Origin: Haemaphysalis longicornis
Taxonomy: Eukaryota; Arthropoda; Arachnida; Ixodida; Ixodidae
Reading direction: 5' to 3'
Length of the DNA stretch: 64,000 nucleotides
NCBI GenBank assembly: GCA_013339765.2
Contig: CM023454.1
Span: 62,377,878 to 62,441,877 of the forward strand
Shown: positions 33,396 to 45,238 of the stretch, one piece after another
How positions within the stretch are numbered: position 1 is the first letter of the stretch
How the letters are laid out: every line of letters begins with the position of its first letter
The notes under the pieces: generated by a model
What the model was told of the DNA's origin: nothing
The model's database searches: none
What the model saw: only the letters and a program-made list of their open reading frames with translations
Made by a program: the position numbers and the translations under genes

Positions 33396-34189
33396 ACCGC
33401 ACAGTTTGGTGTTTCTGACCATTAGGTCCTGTCTTGTTCACCATCTTTCATGTATGCCCCCATTATATGATTCTCGGACTTGTCTTTCTGAAAGACATCG
33501 CCGCGCCTATTGACTGTGCCACGAGTATTGTTTGGCTTAACCCACCTACCGGTCCTGTTGCCGACATCAAGCTCCCGACACGCCTCTGATCCACAGAACA
33601 TGTCCGCTTGCTTCCTTGCACAATGTCCTACGTCCCTTCGCCACCATGGCCACCAGTTCCCGACGACGACTGCGTCGTTTCCCATATACCCGACTTCCTC
33701 ACCCGTCATCACGTGGGTCTTCCTTACACTTTTGTAGCCCTCGCCAACAACCAAATCAGTCTGCCTTTCCTTTTTTTTGGTTCTTTGCCTATACTTCTCC
33801 ATGAGCGGATGTCGCTGGCCATGCTTTTCACACTAGACGAATGCCTAATTGCTGCCCCCGTCCACTGGCGCCTGCATAGCAGCGCCGAATGATTCCAAGG
33901 ACCGTTAGCCCGCGCCTGGCGACATCGCAAAAATGACAGTGCCGGACCTTTCTTCAGCACAAGCTCCCAAGTTACATTGCCTCCTATCGTCGTACGGAGA
34001 CATTTTTGATTGTGACGAGCGCCCATCGGGACAGACGGCGATGATAACCTACCGCATCAACACCGCAAATGCAAGCCCCATCCACCGGCGACCATTCCTT
34101 TAAAGATGTATCGTTAAAGATAAAGACCAATCATTAAAGATGTATTGAATAAACCCCTGAAAAATATGTATTTGCCCGTCTTCCAGTCC

Positions 34190-34780
34190 CTGGGAATCAC
34201 CAGTAGTTTTGGTGAAATAGAAAGATTGGCCATGGGCTTGTGTATTGATTACCGGCACCGACACTTGAACACACTAACCAAAAAGGACATTTATCCAGTT
34301 CCCTGGATTGATAGCGCCCTCGATTGCCTCCATGGTGCATTGTACTTTTCTATTTTAACCTTCTATACGAGATTCGCAAATCGCTGTTGACTCCCAGGAT
34401 GATAAAAAGACCGCATTCGTCACGTCCAACGGGCTTTACCAATTCAAGGACATGCCCTTCCGTTTCTGCAAGGCGCCAGTTACTTTCGAAAGAATGATGG
34501 GCTTTCTCTTACGTAGCTTTATGTGGTTCACCTGTACCAGCTACGTGAACGACATGACCTTTTTTCTCCGTCTGTTGAAACTCATTTGCATCGTCTTGCA
34601 GACATCCTAGAGGATTTCCGTCACGCCGGTCTCCACCTCAATTCCTTAAAATGGCGTTTCAATAGCCGGACTCTCAAGACCCTCGGCCAGGTAGTCGATG
34701 CTAATGGTTTCCGACGTGATCCTGATAAGGTACGCATCAAAAAACAATTTCCAAACCTGCATTCGGCAAAGGATTTGCCA
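34190..34780 (+). pseudogene. G1 reverse transcriptase remnant
   Basis: Reads LCIDYRHRHLNTLTKKDIYPVPWIDSALDCL, then KTAFVTSNGLYQFKDMPF and the catalytic box SYVNDM (34542-34553, YVDD expected; the first Asp is Asn). These are the standard gypsy RT blocks. Stops and frameshifts intervene from about 34380. Confidence 0.72.
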
Positions 34781-35345
34781 TCTGGGTGGTACTATTCCTT
34801 CTTTCGTCGTTTGATCGAGAATTTTGCTGACATCGCCCAGCAAGTGACAGATCTCCATAAGACCGATACCTCACTTTCCTGGGGAAACTTGCCAAGCTCA
34901 GCTCTTGCCGCTGTCGTTTATCGCCTGGTTCGTCGCCATGTTTTGGCCCATTTCGTTTGTTGGCTCCCACAGAAGTTCGCACGGACGCTTTTCGCCACGG
35001 GACAGCGGCAGTATTACTTCATAAACACAATGGTTATTGCAGGTGATAGCCTACTCCAGCCGACTTCTGTCCCCTGCTGAAAGTAACTATTCCCTCACAG
35101 AACGTGAATGCCTTGCACTCGTCTGGGCAGTCAGCAAGTTCTGTATATATTTGTATGGCAAATCATTTGCAGATACTAACGGCATCATGCCCTATGCTAG
35201 CTTTCTTTGCTAAATATTCCGCCCGGACGACTTAGCCACTGTTCGGTAAATCTCCGGGAGTATGACTTTTCGGTGGTTTACAGGTCTGGTCGCATGCACC
35301 GAGACGCCGATTGCTTGTCTCGACACCCTTTTTGCCCACCTTATG
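34780..35345 (+). pseudogene. G1 RNase H remnant
   Basis: FFRRLIENFADIAQQ (tether) is followed by YSLTERECLALVWAVSKF, YLYGKSF and EYDFSVVYRSGRMHRDADCLSR, the normal order of gypsy RNase H. Several frameshifts occur and the catalytic core is incomplete. Confidence 0.65.
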
Positions 35346-35819
35346 AAATGAGGAATGATGATGACCCCTGCGTATTTCCGCTATCCGAATTGCAATATAT
35401 AGCTTCCCACCAATGACTCGGCCCATTGCTTCGGAATGTTATACACCGTCTAGTGCAGAGCTGTCCACCCATCTCTGCACGCCTTCACATTGCGTAATGG
35501 CATCCCAATTCGCTGCAACTTCTCGGCGGTGGACCCTGACCCCCTTGTCGCCGTACCTCAGACCCTCCGTCTTGGCATACTCCACAAGCTTCTTGACGTG
35601 CTGACTGCTGGCTATCTTGGCGTCACTCTGACCTAAGAATATGTGTGGCAACGCTTTTACTAGCCCGCCTTTTACCCATTTGGGCAAAGAAAACTAAAGG
35701 ATTCTCACCTTTGCCAATGCCACTCACTTCCCGCAGGCCCTCTTCTACTGATTGATGTTCCTCCTGAGCCATTCTTTCGTGTTGGATAGGACCTCCTCGT
35801 TCCTTCTCCGTATACCGCT

Positions 35820-36170
35820 CTGGTAACAGGTGGATCGTCGTTGCCACGGATTACACTAGGCATTAGGCCCTAACACGTGCCCATCCTGCATGTTGCACCA
35901 CAGACGTCGCCAATTTTCAACTACACGCCGTCATTCTGCATCCCGGTGGTCCTCGTAAGCTGATGACGGACCGTGGTCGGTGCATCTTATCTGAGGCTGT
36001 CAACGACCTTCTTAGGTCCTTCTGCATTAAGCACAACCTCACCAAGGCCCATCTTCCGGAGACCAATGGGGTCACTGAAGGAGATATATTGCACCCACGG
36101 ATATGCTCTCTATGTACGTGTCCACCGACCACCGTGACTGTGATGTTCCTCTCCCTTACGTAACTTTCGC
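35820..36170 (+). pseudogene. G1 integrase remnant
   Basis: WIVVATDYTR gives the first catalytic Asp, LMTDRGRCILSEAV the second and PETNGVTEGD the Glu region. The zinc-binding HHCC domain upstream is not clearly preserved. The C-terminal domain is too decayed to delimit. Confidence 0.65.
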
Positions 36171-36672
36171 ATAAAATTCTTCGCGAATCGACACTGCAGG
36201 CTTCTCTCCGTTATTCCTCCTTTTCGGCCCTGCCATTGGATACCATGTTGCCTGACTCGACCACGCCACGAACTGAGTAGGCACCTGATCTCGTTACCAA
36301 GGATAAAGTGGCCCGTCAGAATGCCCGCGCCAATATTTCTGCGTCACAGGCAAGTCAGAAGCGCCACTACGACGCGACCTACCGGGAAGTGTGCTTCTTA
36401 CCTGGCTCCCTGGTTCTCCTTTGGACGCCTTCCCACCATGTTGGTCTATCTGAAAACTACTCTCCCGCTTCACAGGCCCCAACCGCATCATTAACTTGGT
36501 TTTTCCTGTGACGCACAGAAATATTCTAGTCACGCCCTCGCTGTCAACGGTGCAAACAGCGTCTCAAATAGTGCATATGTCACACCTGAAGCCAAACTAC
36601 TTCCGTGATTAAGGTTTGTCCTCAACTTCTACCATCGTCACACAGGGAAGTTGGTTATACTGCTGCGGGTCA

Positions 36673-36881
36673 TGTCACGCGGTCGGTCCTTCGGATCCTG
36701 CTATAAACAAAACCTTGGGCCATCCCCGCTCTTCGGGCATTCGCCCTCAGGCAAAAGTACACGCTCGCCGATGCTGGTGTGCATGCAGTACCTGGGAAAC
36801 CGCAGCTGGCTTGTCTGTCTTTACTATACAACTTTTTTGTAATTACTATCTCTTAATACATCCCTTCGGTACCACGTCCCA
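36673..36881 (+). repeat. G1 3' LTR
   Basis: Starts TGTCACGCGG and ends near CACGTCCCA. It shares the distal 110 bases with the left LTR, with many substitutions and small indels. AATACATCCCTTCGG corresponds to AATACATCCGTATCG on the left. Confidence 0.65.
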
Positions 36882-37165
36882 ATATAAATAAGAAATTAGA
36901 TTGGGGCAGGAACGCAACACTGCGGTACTCCAGATGTGACATGTGGTAATCATAACAATGTGCCATTATTTTCTACGTGTTGCCTGCCATTGGTTGGCTA
37001 AGTAGCTATTTATCGAGAGAATAATGTCGTCGTCGCCGATACCATATTTGAGTTTTTTTGTAAGCTTATTGTGGGGTACTCTATTGCCTTTGAAAGGTCC
37101 AACAAGATTAGGTCAACGTGGATTTGGTTGTCTCGGTGGATATCGCGTATTAACAAACAGTAAAA
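36882..37165 (-). pseudogene. LINE D RT, blocks A to VPQG
   Basis: The minus strand encodes NQIHVDLILLDLSKAIEY (block A catalytic Asp kept), then NMVSATTTLFSR, TNGRQHVENNGTLL and VTSGVPQCCVPAPI, followed by FLIYI at the G1 junction. This matches the SGVPQGSVLGP.LFLIYIN core of CR1/L2-type RT with substitutions and frameshifts. Confidence 0.7.
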
Positions 37166-39467
37166 AATGAAAAACCATTACTGTTCACTACTCTATTTTA
37201 ACAGCAACTCTAATTTAAAAAAAAAATATGCGCAACTCGACACCGATATCAAAACCAACAGATATTACACCACCGGTAAAATAAAAAAAATGTTCTAGGA
37301 ATGTTACAACAAAAAAATTATTCTTTTTGGAGAAGTGTCTCCAGAACATATTGAATATCAATTTATATAAATGTGTTTGCCTGAGTGTTTAATGAAGGAC
37401 TTAGAGTAATACTCGGATAATTTCCTGCAATATCTCTCTGGGTTGGGTTGCTTCCTAGGATTGGGACGTGAAAAGGAGCTTTATTATGTTCGCTTGCGCG
37501 TCTTAGCTGAAGGGAGCGTACAAGATTAGGTTCACATTGGGTATGCTATTCAGCACGTGCTCACAATCGTCTCTGCCTTAGAGTGCCAACAGAGTCGTAT
37601 AGTTAAAGGGCTGAAAACAATAACAACAGAAAAGCGACATTACCTCTGATCTCCATGCTTAGGCTACGGCTTTGTTTAAGGAAGGCCACCATAGACAGTC
37701 CTAATTCTTTTTGTATCACGTTGCACAGTAAAATGTTCCATGAACTTCGATGTCAGCGACGTGTCTACGATGGGTACTTTGTAATATATAGAGTATAATT
37801 AAAATATTGAGTGTTGGCGTTGATTGAATCTGTCAACTTTCTCGCCGTACAACCAGTTCCCTTGATACATTTATAGATTTTTGAACGGTTTGCATTAGGG
37901 CTTGCCCTATTCATATTAGGAAATGTGGTGGCTAGAGTCTGAGTTTTATGCTTTATCGGCTTTTTTTGCAGTTACAGTGCCAGTAGACTTAACAAATGCG
38001 TCGTCTGCCGAATAAAAACTCTAGTCACGGCAAGGGCGCCTTGCTATTCCTTTCATCCACCCCAATCCTACTCTTCCGTGCAAGAGGTACGAACACACTG
38101 TTGCAGCTGCCGGTGGGCTAGGAAATAGCCTTCTTTCGATCTATATTGACTCTCACAGGTGAAACTCTTTGAAAAAATGGAAGCCACCAACGTGCCCCCG
38201 TTTACAGCTTGGGACCGTTTCGTTAGTTCTACGATAGCTCAAAACTTATAATTCAAAATATTAGGCCTTCCATTCAAATACAATGCTAGCTTTTAAAGTT
38301 TTTACGTTACAATAAAATTTTTGCTTCGGTCTTATTTTTGTCAAAGTGTGAACTTTGTTGCTGTACTTTGCCGAAGTTACCAATACTGACTGTTGTCTTG
38401 AAAATAAAAGATTCATAAACTGACAAGTGTACGTTCACGTCAAATAGGTACACAGGCAGGCAATCACAAGAGAAATATTTCTCGTGTTCACGAATAATAA
38501 AAATTTCATACGCAACCTTTGTGACACTGCTGGACAAAACAGCATGGGCGACCGCTGCTGTAATAAAATACTGAAGACACGCAGCCCACTGTAGAGCATA
38601 GCAATTATGCTAATTCGTAATTAATTATTTAGGCACAATAAAGTTCAAGTAGAGATTTTGCCGTTTGCCGCATAAATCAAGGAAAGGGAAAGGTGCGATA
38701 CCAAGGCGGTCAGAAAATGGCATTGTAGAGCATTGACAAAGGACTGAAGGTCTATGCAAAAATCATAGGTAAATTCAACAATACTGGACAAAAAAACAAA
38801 AGCAAATAAGCGAAACTTCCGATACGTTCAGCAAACGATTTCAAACCTGCTTACCTCCCGCGCGGTGAAATGTGGGAGAACATCTGCATTAAGAAGAATT
38901 CTCGGCAAAAATACTTGCTGCACGTTCAACGTTTACCCGACAAATCCGCCTAGGGATATCTCAATAGTAAATATTGTTACTTGGATCTTAAGGATCATGA
39001 GTAAACCTTCAAATATACACCTAAAAATCTGCTATAAGAACAGCAGCAGAAGCGATTCAGATTGATTGTAATATATTCGCTCCAGTGTAATTGGTCAGGT
39101 GCCGGGGTTTGTTTTTGCCTTTTTTTTGGGTATTTATGGTGTTGTGTACTTATTCGGGAATAATAAACACACATCTAGAAATATTTCCCGATTTGTAACT
39201 GAGAGCCGTGTGTTTTCGACTGTGGTCCTGTTTTGTAGCGCAGAATAAAGTTATCATGATCGAGATAGGGCGTGGTTTCATATATTTCTTCGGACACAAA
39301 ACAATGCGCAAGCGCTACATATATACTGTACTAAAAGTCTGACTGGATAGGCTAAAAAAGACGAAAATCAATTTTGAATTGTTTATTTCTATGTCCAGGT
39401 GCTGCTGTGCGCTACCAGGAATGAATGTCGTTGATGTTAAACCTAAATATATACATGAATGTACATA
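37166..39467. other. Stretch without a recognisable gene
   Basis: AT-rich, non-coding in appearance. The upstream parts of LINE D (endonuclease) are not detectable here. Confidence 0.4.
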
Positions 39468-39542
39468 AATATATATATATATATATATAGGTATATGTAT
39501 TTATATATGTAAATATATAAATATATATAAATATATGTATAT
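39468..39542. repeat. (AT)n-rich microsatellite left of G2
   Basis: Imperfect TA repeats with TATG and AAATA interruptions end directly at the left LTR of G2. A similar tract follows the right LTR. Confidence 0.85.
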
Positions 39543-39825
39543 TGTAAGGGCTGGTTAGGGTCACGACGCCAGAGTAATATGCACCGGACAATCCCTAGGT
39601 AGTTTTACAGAAACGCTATGTACCAAGTACTACCAAAAGTGTATGCACCACTAGACTCGTACTCCAGAGGCCTGTCTTCCACATGCAATCATGCTTCATC
39701 ATCGTCATCAGAGGCTATCATCATCAATGGCCGTATTGGTTGTTCTCTGGGGCTCGCTCTCTGTCATGTAGGACGAGGCTGGCCTAATAAAGACGTTCAC
39801 TAAGACTCCTGTTGCGTGCCTTACA
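39543..39825 (+). repeat. G2 5' LTR (283 bp)
   Basis: Begins TGTAAGGGCTGG and ends CCTTACA. AATAAA at about 39786 is a likely polyadenylation signal. It aligns over its whole length with the right copy. Confidence 0.82.
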
Positions 39826-40049
39826 AGTGGTGGAGGTAAGCTATTTCGATCCCGTGTACCTCGACCCCCGGCTTACCCCTGGAGCTCCGCTCAGGTCGGC
39901 GTGTTCAACGTTCAACATTCACTATGACGCAAGGTGGCCCCACCGATGTGAATACCGTCATGGGTGCTTCCCCGGTGAGTTCATCGGCGCCAGCATGGAC
40001 AGTTAACTGTTGGCAGTGGGAACCTCGGTCTTTTGCTGGGCTTCCCCAT

Positions 40050-40640
40050 TAGGGCGTGGAGCACTGGCTGGACAATTACGACCGAGTCAGCTCCTTCAAT
40101 CGACGGGACGATTCCCTCAAGTGGAGGTACGTCTCCTTTTACCTTGACCTGATAGCGGAGACATGGTATTACAACGAGCACGACTTCCATGAGTGGGAGG
40201 GCTTCACATCAAAGCTGCGCCGAGAGTTCAGTGTGTCATCTATGCGTGCAGAAGCCACCAAGAAGAAATTGGACAAACGCGTGCAATGACCCGGTGAGTC
40301 CTACACATCGTACAGTGAGGACGTCATCGTGTTGTGCCGCCGTGCGAACAAAGACATGACGGAGGAAAGCAGAGTTGGCCATGTCCTCAAAGGAATATCC
40401 CCCTTGGGATATAATGGGCTGACCGCACAATACCCCACTAACATTAACCAGATTTTCACTACGTGCCAGCGCCTCCACGACCTTCAGTCCCTCCGCTGGC
40501 TGCCAATCCAGTTGGATAGCCGTGCCTCGACAGACGAAGCCGATCTGCGCTCTTTGATACGTTCGATCATCCGCGATGAACTAGCAGCGCAAATATCGCA
40601 CTGCTTTTCTAAACCTTCATACCGGGTCTGCGCGAGCTAA
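40050..40640 (+). pseudogene. G2 Gag, capsid region
   Basis: EHWLDNYDRVSSFNRRDD leads into AETWYYNEHDFHEWEGF, EFSVSSMRAEATKKKLDKRVQ, a TGA stop at about 40287, then GESYTSYSEDVIVLCRRANKDM and QRLHDLQSLR. This is the same capsid family as G3 (AETWYLNHRDDFTDWACF). Except for one stop (CGA to TGA type) and a frameshift, the region is well kept. Confidence 0.75.
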
Positions 40641-41440
40641 TCAAGCAGGAACTGGCTTCCCTTCTGCCTTCCTCGGAACCTAGAACAGACGTTCGCCCAG
40701 TCTCTGACCCCGCCGCGGTGGCTGCACGGCCTTTTGCTCCCAGTGCTCCAGTTTTCACGGCGCCTCCGCCTCAGCCTGCATGTTCAGCTCTGGCAACTGT
40801 CTCTGCCCCTATCACTCGACCAGCTGTCCCTTCGCTTCCAGGCACTTTCCATGCTTGCCCAGTGCCACCTGCTGGTCCTCCTTGGTATGTGTACGGCATC
40901 CTCCGCAACCCATCTCCTTCTACTGCGGCATCCGGGGGCATGTCTCCCCCTTCTGTACACGGTGCAAACAAGACGAAAGACTCGCCTACTTCACCGTCCA
41001 ACAACGCAGCCGTTAGCCATCCTGCGAATATTACTCCCAACGGTTCCACGACGCCAGACACTTTCCCTCGCATAACGACCCCCAGGATTGCCAACGCAGC
41101 TGCCGGCCCCAAGAAGAAGTTCGCCGTCCGACTCCCGTAACCGCTCTGTCGCTCCGCTTCGTCTGGCCTCCCAGGGCGCCAACTACCACACGGATAACTA
41201 TATACTGCAGTTGCCGCGGGCGAAACTGCGTTGCAATATTTTTCTTGAAGTCCGCCTGATCGGCCATCAAACACATTATCCCTTGTCACTGAAGGAGTTG
41301 ATGTGGAAGCACTAGTCGACACTGGTGGTAGTAATTCTATAATTCGTGAAGACATGTGTTCCAAATTGCTTAACGTACGAACCCTCAACCCTGGTCGCTC
41401 TCTACGTGGTGCTAACAATGCCTTGATTTAACCTTGTCGA
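40640..41440 (+). pseudogene. G2 Gag zinc knuckle and protease region
   Basis: A Pro/Ala-rich tail is followed by YCGIRGHVSPFCTRCKQDE (about 40920-40975), a CCHC-type knuckle. Near 41305-41420 a frame reads VEALVDTGGSNSIIRED, the retropepsin DTG motif, then LRGANNALI. The intervening frame is shifted several times. Confidence 0.65.
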
Positions 41441-42189
41441 CTCTGTGTAGCCGTGTTGCCATTTCCGACATCCCACATCGCATTCAACTTCAAGTACTGC
41501 CTTCATGTGTTCATCACATGATATTGAGGTGGGACTTTCTCAAATCGGTGTCTGCTGTTATCTGGCTTCGTATGACCGACACTGACCTGGCCACTGTTTC
41601 TGATTGCCCAAAACTACGATTGATGGCCGCCTCCTGCGATTTATCTCTGCCTCCTTGACAAGAAGCCATGCTCTCCGTTCATTCTCAAAAAATTCTCGAT
41701 GGCGATGTGTTTTTGTTTACTCCTACCCGAAAGTTTTCTCTTCGAGGTCTTCTTGTACCCTCCTGCCTAATAAAGGTTTCTCCTAGAACTGCTATTCTGG
41801 TCGCACGGAATACTTCGACCCACACTATTTTATTACATCAAGGCCTGACCATTGCTTCTGTTCCGCGCGACGAAGCAGTGAGTGTCATTTCATTTAAGTC
41901 TCTCTCATTTGCAGAATTCTCAGCTGGTCATAAAGCACCATCGCTTGACATTGATCATATATCAGTCCTGATCTCACACGGGAGCAAAATAAAACACTAT
42001 TGGATCTTCTGGCCAAGCGTGAAACCCTTTGCGACTCCTGCTACGTCTCAGGTTTGCGACAAACATCCGCAGCCCCCCCCCCGCCATTATTCGCCGCCGC
42101 CCATACAGCGTTTGACCAAAGGAGCGAAACATAATTCAGAAACAAGTCGACGTTAATGCTAAAAAACAAGATAGTTCGTCCTTCAACGA

Positions 42190-43060
42190 GTTTATAGTTG
42201 TCGCTGGTTGTTTTAGTCCAGAAGAATGATGGCTCCGTGCGGTTTTGCGTCGATTAACGGGCTCTAAATAACATCACTCGGAAGGATGTATACCGATGCC
42301 TCGCATAGATGATGCTCTGGATAATTTGCAAGGTGCAGAATACTTTTAAAGTCAAGACCTAAGATCGGGGTATTCACGAATACCTATGCGTGAACAAGAC
42401 AAAGAGAAACAGCATTTGCCACGCCAGAACGTCTTTAAGAGTTTAACGCAATGCCGTTCGGGTTGTGCAATGCACCGGCGACATTCAAATGAATAATCGA
42501 CATGGCTCTGCGCGGCTTGAAATGGAAGACGTGCTTATGCTATCTTGATGACATATTTATATTTTCTACCACTGTTGAAGAACACCTTCCGAGCCTAAAT
42601 TACGTTGTAACTTGCCTTGCCAATCCCGAACTGACCCTCAATACGAAGAAATGCTGATTCGCAAGTACATCTATTAAAGTATTGGGCCATCTGGTTAGCA
42701 AGCAACGAATCCGACCATACCCCGATAAAGTACATGCTGCACTTAATTTTTTGTGCCCTGACCGCCAAAAAGAACTCGGCAGATTCTTAGTAATGGCATC
42801 CTACTTCCGTCGCTTCATCCGCAACTTCGCTTCAATTGCTACGCCCCTACACAAACTCCTGGCATCTAGTACCCCATTTGTGTGGTCCGAGGCCTGTGAA
42901 ACACCGTTTCAAAAATTGAAGCATGCACTTTTCTCCTTACCCTGTTCTCGGACACTTCGACGAAGAAGCACCGACCATCCTTCACACCGATGCCAGCGGA
43001 CACAGAATTGGACCTGTGGTAATTCAGCGAAGATCTTTCAAAGTAGAGCAAGTGATTGAC
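42190..43060 (+). pseudogene. G2 reverse transcriptase
   Basis: VQKNDGSVRFCVD, a stop, RALNNITRKDVYPMPRIDDALDNL, DLRSGYSRIPM and CYLDDIFIFST (catalytic YLDD intact, about 42539-42550). Then VLGHLVSKQRIRPYPDKV and FRRFIRNFASIATPLHKLL form the connection region. Stops (for example TAA at about 42255) and frameshifts inactivate it. Confidence 0.75.
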
Positions 43061-43440
43061 TACGCGATTCGGACTTTGACACCGGTTTAAAGGAACTACA
43101 AAATAATAGAACAGCAGTATCTCGCAGTAGCTTTCCCAGTCCAGAAATTCCGGCCATACTTGTACGGGCGGGATTTCACTGTGGACACTGACCACCACGC
43201 TCTTTCTTAGTTGGCTTCCCTGAACAACTTAACTTGGAGGCTTGCACGCTGCGTCTGCGTTTGCAAGAATAGAACTACCATGTTGTGTACAAGTCTGTTG
43301 TGTACAAGAAAACATGCGCAAATGTCCGAATGGAGATGGCGGGGAATAACGAGGAGACAGTTCCGGCCATCTGCTTTATAATTTCCGCAGTACAGAAAGC
43401 ACGTAGATGCAGATGCCCTCTCACCAGTCGCGTTTTCTTT
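42940..43440 (+). pseudogene. G2 RNase H, interrupted by a 90-bp foreign segment
   Basis: ILHTDASGHRI, then EQQYLAVAF, FRPYLYGRDFTVDTDHHAL and YHVVYKS, after which the frame is interrupted at about 43294. It resumes at 43398 with KHVDADALSPV, the normal RNase H C-terminus. The inserted stretch consists of a duplicated 'tgttgtgtacaag' and the 90 bases 43308-43397. Confidence 0.72.
43308..43397 (-). repeat. 90-bp segment shared with G4, in reverse coding orientation
   Basis: Identical to 60604-60693 on the same DNA strand except at one position. In G4 (minus-strand element) this is normal coding sequence between RNase H and integrase (GNYKADGRNCLLVIPRH). In G2 (plus-strand element) it is antisense filler within the RNase H gene. 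Confidence 0.85.
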
Positions 43441-43680
43441 GACCCAAGATGGTACTCAGGCGTATTCTGAAACAACGCAATCCCTAAATATTGCGCCAGT
43501 GGACTCTTGCGTGGAACCACAGAGTGATTTGAGTGTTTTCCACAAAAAACCACAGCTACTGCCGAAATCTCATTGACCAATTGAGCGGTGCGAGACGACC
43601 CAGCAACAGCCGCTTACGATGACACCTCAACCAATTTCAAATTATAACGACACTCTTCACCGCTACAACAACGACCACAC

Positions 43681-44320
43681 ATGCGACAGATGGCCGCCGT
43701 CATTACATGTCTTCAACACACAGTTTCGGAAGCATTTCAGGACGATGCTGCCGCGGGTCATTTGACCTTCCAAAAGACATTTGACGCCATCAGAAGCCGA
43801 TACTTCCAGCCCGGCCTATCCGCTGGCGTGGCGAAATATGTTGCGTCGTGCGCCGCGCGTCAGTATCGCAAGCGACCCACTTTCGGCACCGCAGAGACAC
43901 TCCAACCCCTGCCTTGTCCCTCATGTCCATTTGAACTTGGAGGGATTGATCTGTATAGCCCCCTCCCCGTTACCTCGGCGGGACATCGGTGGATGGTTAC
44001 CGCCATAGACCACCTCACTCGCTACGCGGAAACGGCATTTGTTCCGACAGGTCGCGATACCAATGTAGCTGACTTCTTTTTCAAGAATATTTTCTTACGC
44101 CATGGACAGCCCTGAGTTCTCCTTAGTGACCGAGGTCGTGTATTTCTTTCTGCCTTGCTTGCAGAGGTTCTCCACGCAGCCGAGATGGTTCACCGAACAA
44201 CGTCCAGCTACCATATTCAAACGAACGGCCTGAAAGAATCGTTCCACGGCAGCTTTTCTGATCTGATTTTCTTTTACATTCAACCGGACAACAAAACTAC
44301 GGAGTCTTAGCGCCTGAGTC
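43681..44320 (+). pseudogene. G2 integrase, truncated after the catalytic core
   Basis: GHLTFQKTFDAIRSRYF and YVASCAARQYRKRP form a modified HHCC zinc domain (second Cys of CxxC lost). The core then gives AIDHLTRYAETAF, LSDRGRVF and TNGLKESFHGSF, so D, D and E are present. A stop follows HGQP at 44113. After IQPDNKT the sequence passes into the purine tract and LTR, so the usual C-terminal domain is missing. Confidence 0.75.
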
Positions 44321-44349
44321 AGCCTCTCTACCAGGGGGGGGGGGAATTT

Positions 44350-44612
44350 TGTAAGCACTGGTTAGTGTTACCACGCCAGAGGAATATGCGTCCGGAATAT
44401 CCCCCGGTAATTGTACACAAACGCTATGTACCAAGTACAAGCAGAAGGGTATGCGCCAGTGGACTCGTACTCTGGAGGCCTGTCTTCCACATGTGATCAT
44501 GGTTGATTAATATCATCAGTTGGCTATCATCATCAACGGCCGTCTTGGTTGTTCTCTGGGCATCGCTCCCTGTGACGTGGGACGATGCAAGACTCCTGGT
44601 GCTTTCCTTACA
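44350..44612 (+). repeat. G2 3' LTR (263 bp)
   Basis: Begins TGTAAGCACTGG and ends CCTTACA, next to (AT)n. It lacks the AATAAA-containing stretch present in the left copy (a deletion near the end). Confidence 0.8.
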
Positions 44613-44634
44613 ATATATATATATATACATATAA

Positions 44635-44664
<30 letters not shown>
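44613..44664. repeat. (AT)n microsatellite right of G2
   Basis: Nearly pure TA repeats with a few TATG/CATA interruptions directly after the right LTR. Confidence 0.85.
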
Positions 44665-44667
<3 letters not shown>

Positions 44668-44789
44668 CATATAAGCCAGAAATAAGTAAATGTTAGCAGT
44701 CAAGAAGACTTCGGAAAGCAAAGGGGAGAAAATGGTAGATCACTTAAACAGTTAAGGAATTACGAAAGGAAGAAGCTGGAGAAAAAATG

Positions 44790-44863
44790 CCCGCCAGGTG
44801 GGATCCGAACCCACGAACCGCCGAATACCGGTCTGGTGCGATAACCACTACGCTACCGGCGGC
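44790..44863 (-). tRNA. tRNA-like sequence, minus copy
   Basis: Reverse complement of the array tRNA-like core, with acceptor CCGCCGG against CTGGCGG, D-arm GCG...CGC and T-arm GTGGG-TTCGGAT-CCCAC. The anticodon arm is altered (ATTCGGCGG). A T-run follows on the minus strand. Confidence 0.4.
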
Positions 44864-45165
44864 GCCATTTTTACCCTCCACTTTCGGGGGTATTTATATC
44901 AATGTACATTTTTTCCTGTGCTTGGGGGTGGTAGCCAGCGCCACTCCGACTTCTCGGAGTAAAGGGGACCCTTTTTTGCCCCCGGGCCGTTACTCGACTG
45001 CCGACGACATGTCGAGAGTGGTCAACCAGCGTTAAACCGTCTTAAGTTTTCTATGGCACCAAGACTGCCAGAACAGAGGCCCTCGTATGCATGTAACGAA
45101 TGAGAATAGGAAAGAAAAAAGTACATCGACATAAATACGCCGGAAAGTGGACGGGAAAAATTGCC

Positions 45166-45238
45166 CCGCCGGTAGCATAGTGGTAATCGCACCACACCTG
45201 TATTCTGGAGGTCGTGGGTTCGGATCTCACCTTGCAGG
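45166..45238 (+). tRNA. tRNA-like sequence, diverged copy
   Basis: The cloverleaf is partly kept: D-arm changed to AGCATAGTGGTAATCGC, anticodon arm CCACACCTGTATTCTGG with lost pairs, T-arm TTCGGATCTCAC. A TTTTTT run follows. Confidence 0.35.

Larger units (their letters stand above)
31629..36881 (+). mobile_element. G1: Ty3/gypsy LTR retrotransposon, degenerate
   Basis: A plus-strand 5.25-kb element with LTR-like ends (31629-31864 and 36673-36881) and, in order, gag, protease, RT, RNase H and integrase remnants. The LTRs are clearly alignable from 'gatg.tg.tgtgc.tgcagt' to 'aatacatcc..tcg' but well diverged. TTTTGGTGAAGCTG after the left LTR is a candidate primer-binding site. It is inserted in LINE D. 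All genes carry stops or frameshifts. Confidence 0.8.
30841..37165 (-). mobile_element. LINE D: CR1/L2-type LINE split by gypsy element G1
   Basis: Minus-strand RT sequence is present on both sides of G1. The right piece (37165-36882) ends with FLIYI. The left piece (31628-30841) resumes with PSTITHNS and the catalytic box region LFDDDCII. The bases ATAT lie at both junctions. Stops and frameshifts are frequent. Only the RT and C-terminal region are recognisable. Confidence 0.72.
39543..44612 (+). mobile_element. G2: Ty3/gypsy LTR retrotransposon
   Basis: A plus-strand 5.07-kb element bounded by LTRs (39543-39825 and 44350-44612), with primer-binding-like TGGTGGAGGTAAGC after the left LTR and a G-rich purine tract just before the right LTR. 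Gag, protease, RT, RNase H and integrase follow in order but are broken by stops and frameshifts. Both ends lie in (AT)n sequence. The RNase H end is interrupted by a 90-bp inverted segment matching G4. Confidence 0.85.

Noticed and set aside
40771..41418. 215-codon minus-strand open frame
   Set aside because: It is antisense to the Gag tail and protease region of G2 and is a shadow frame in Pro/Ala-rich sequence.
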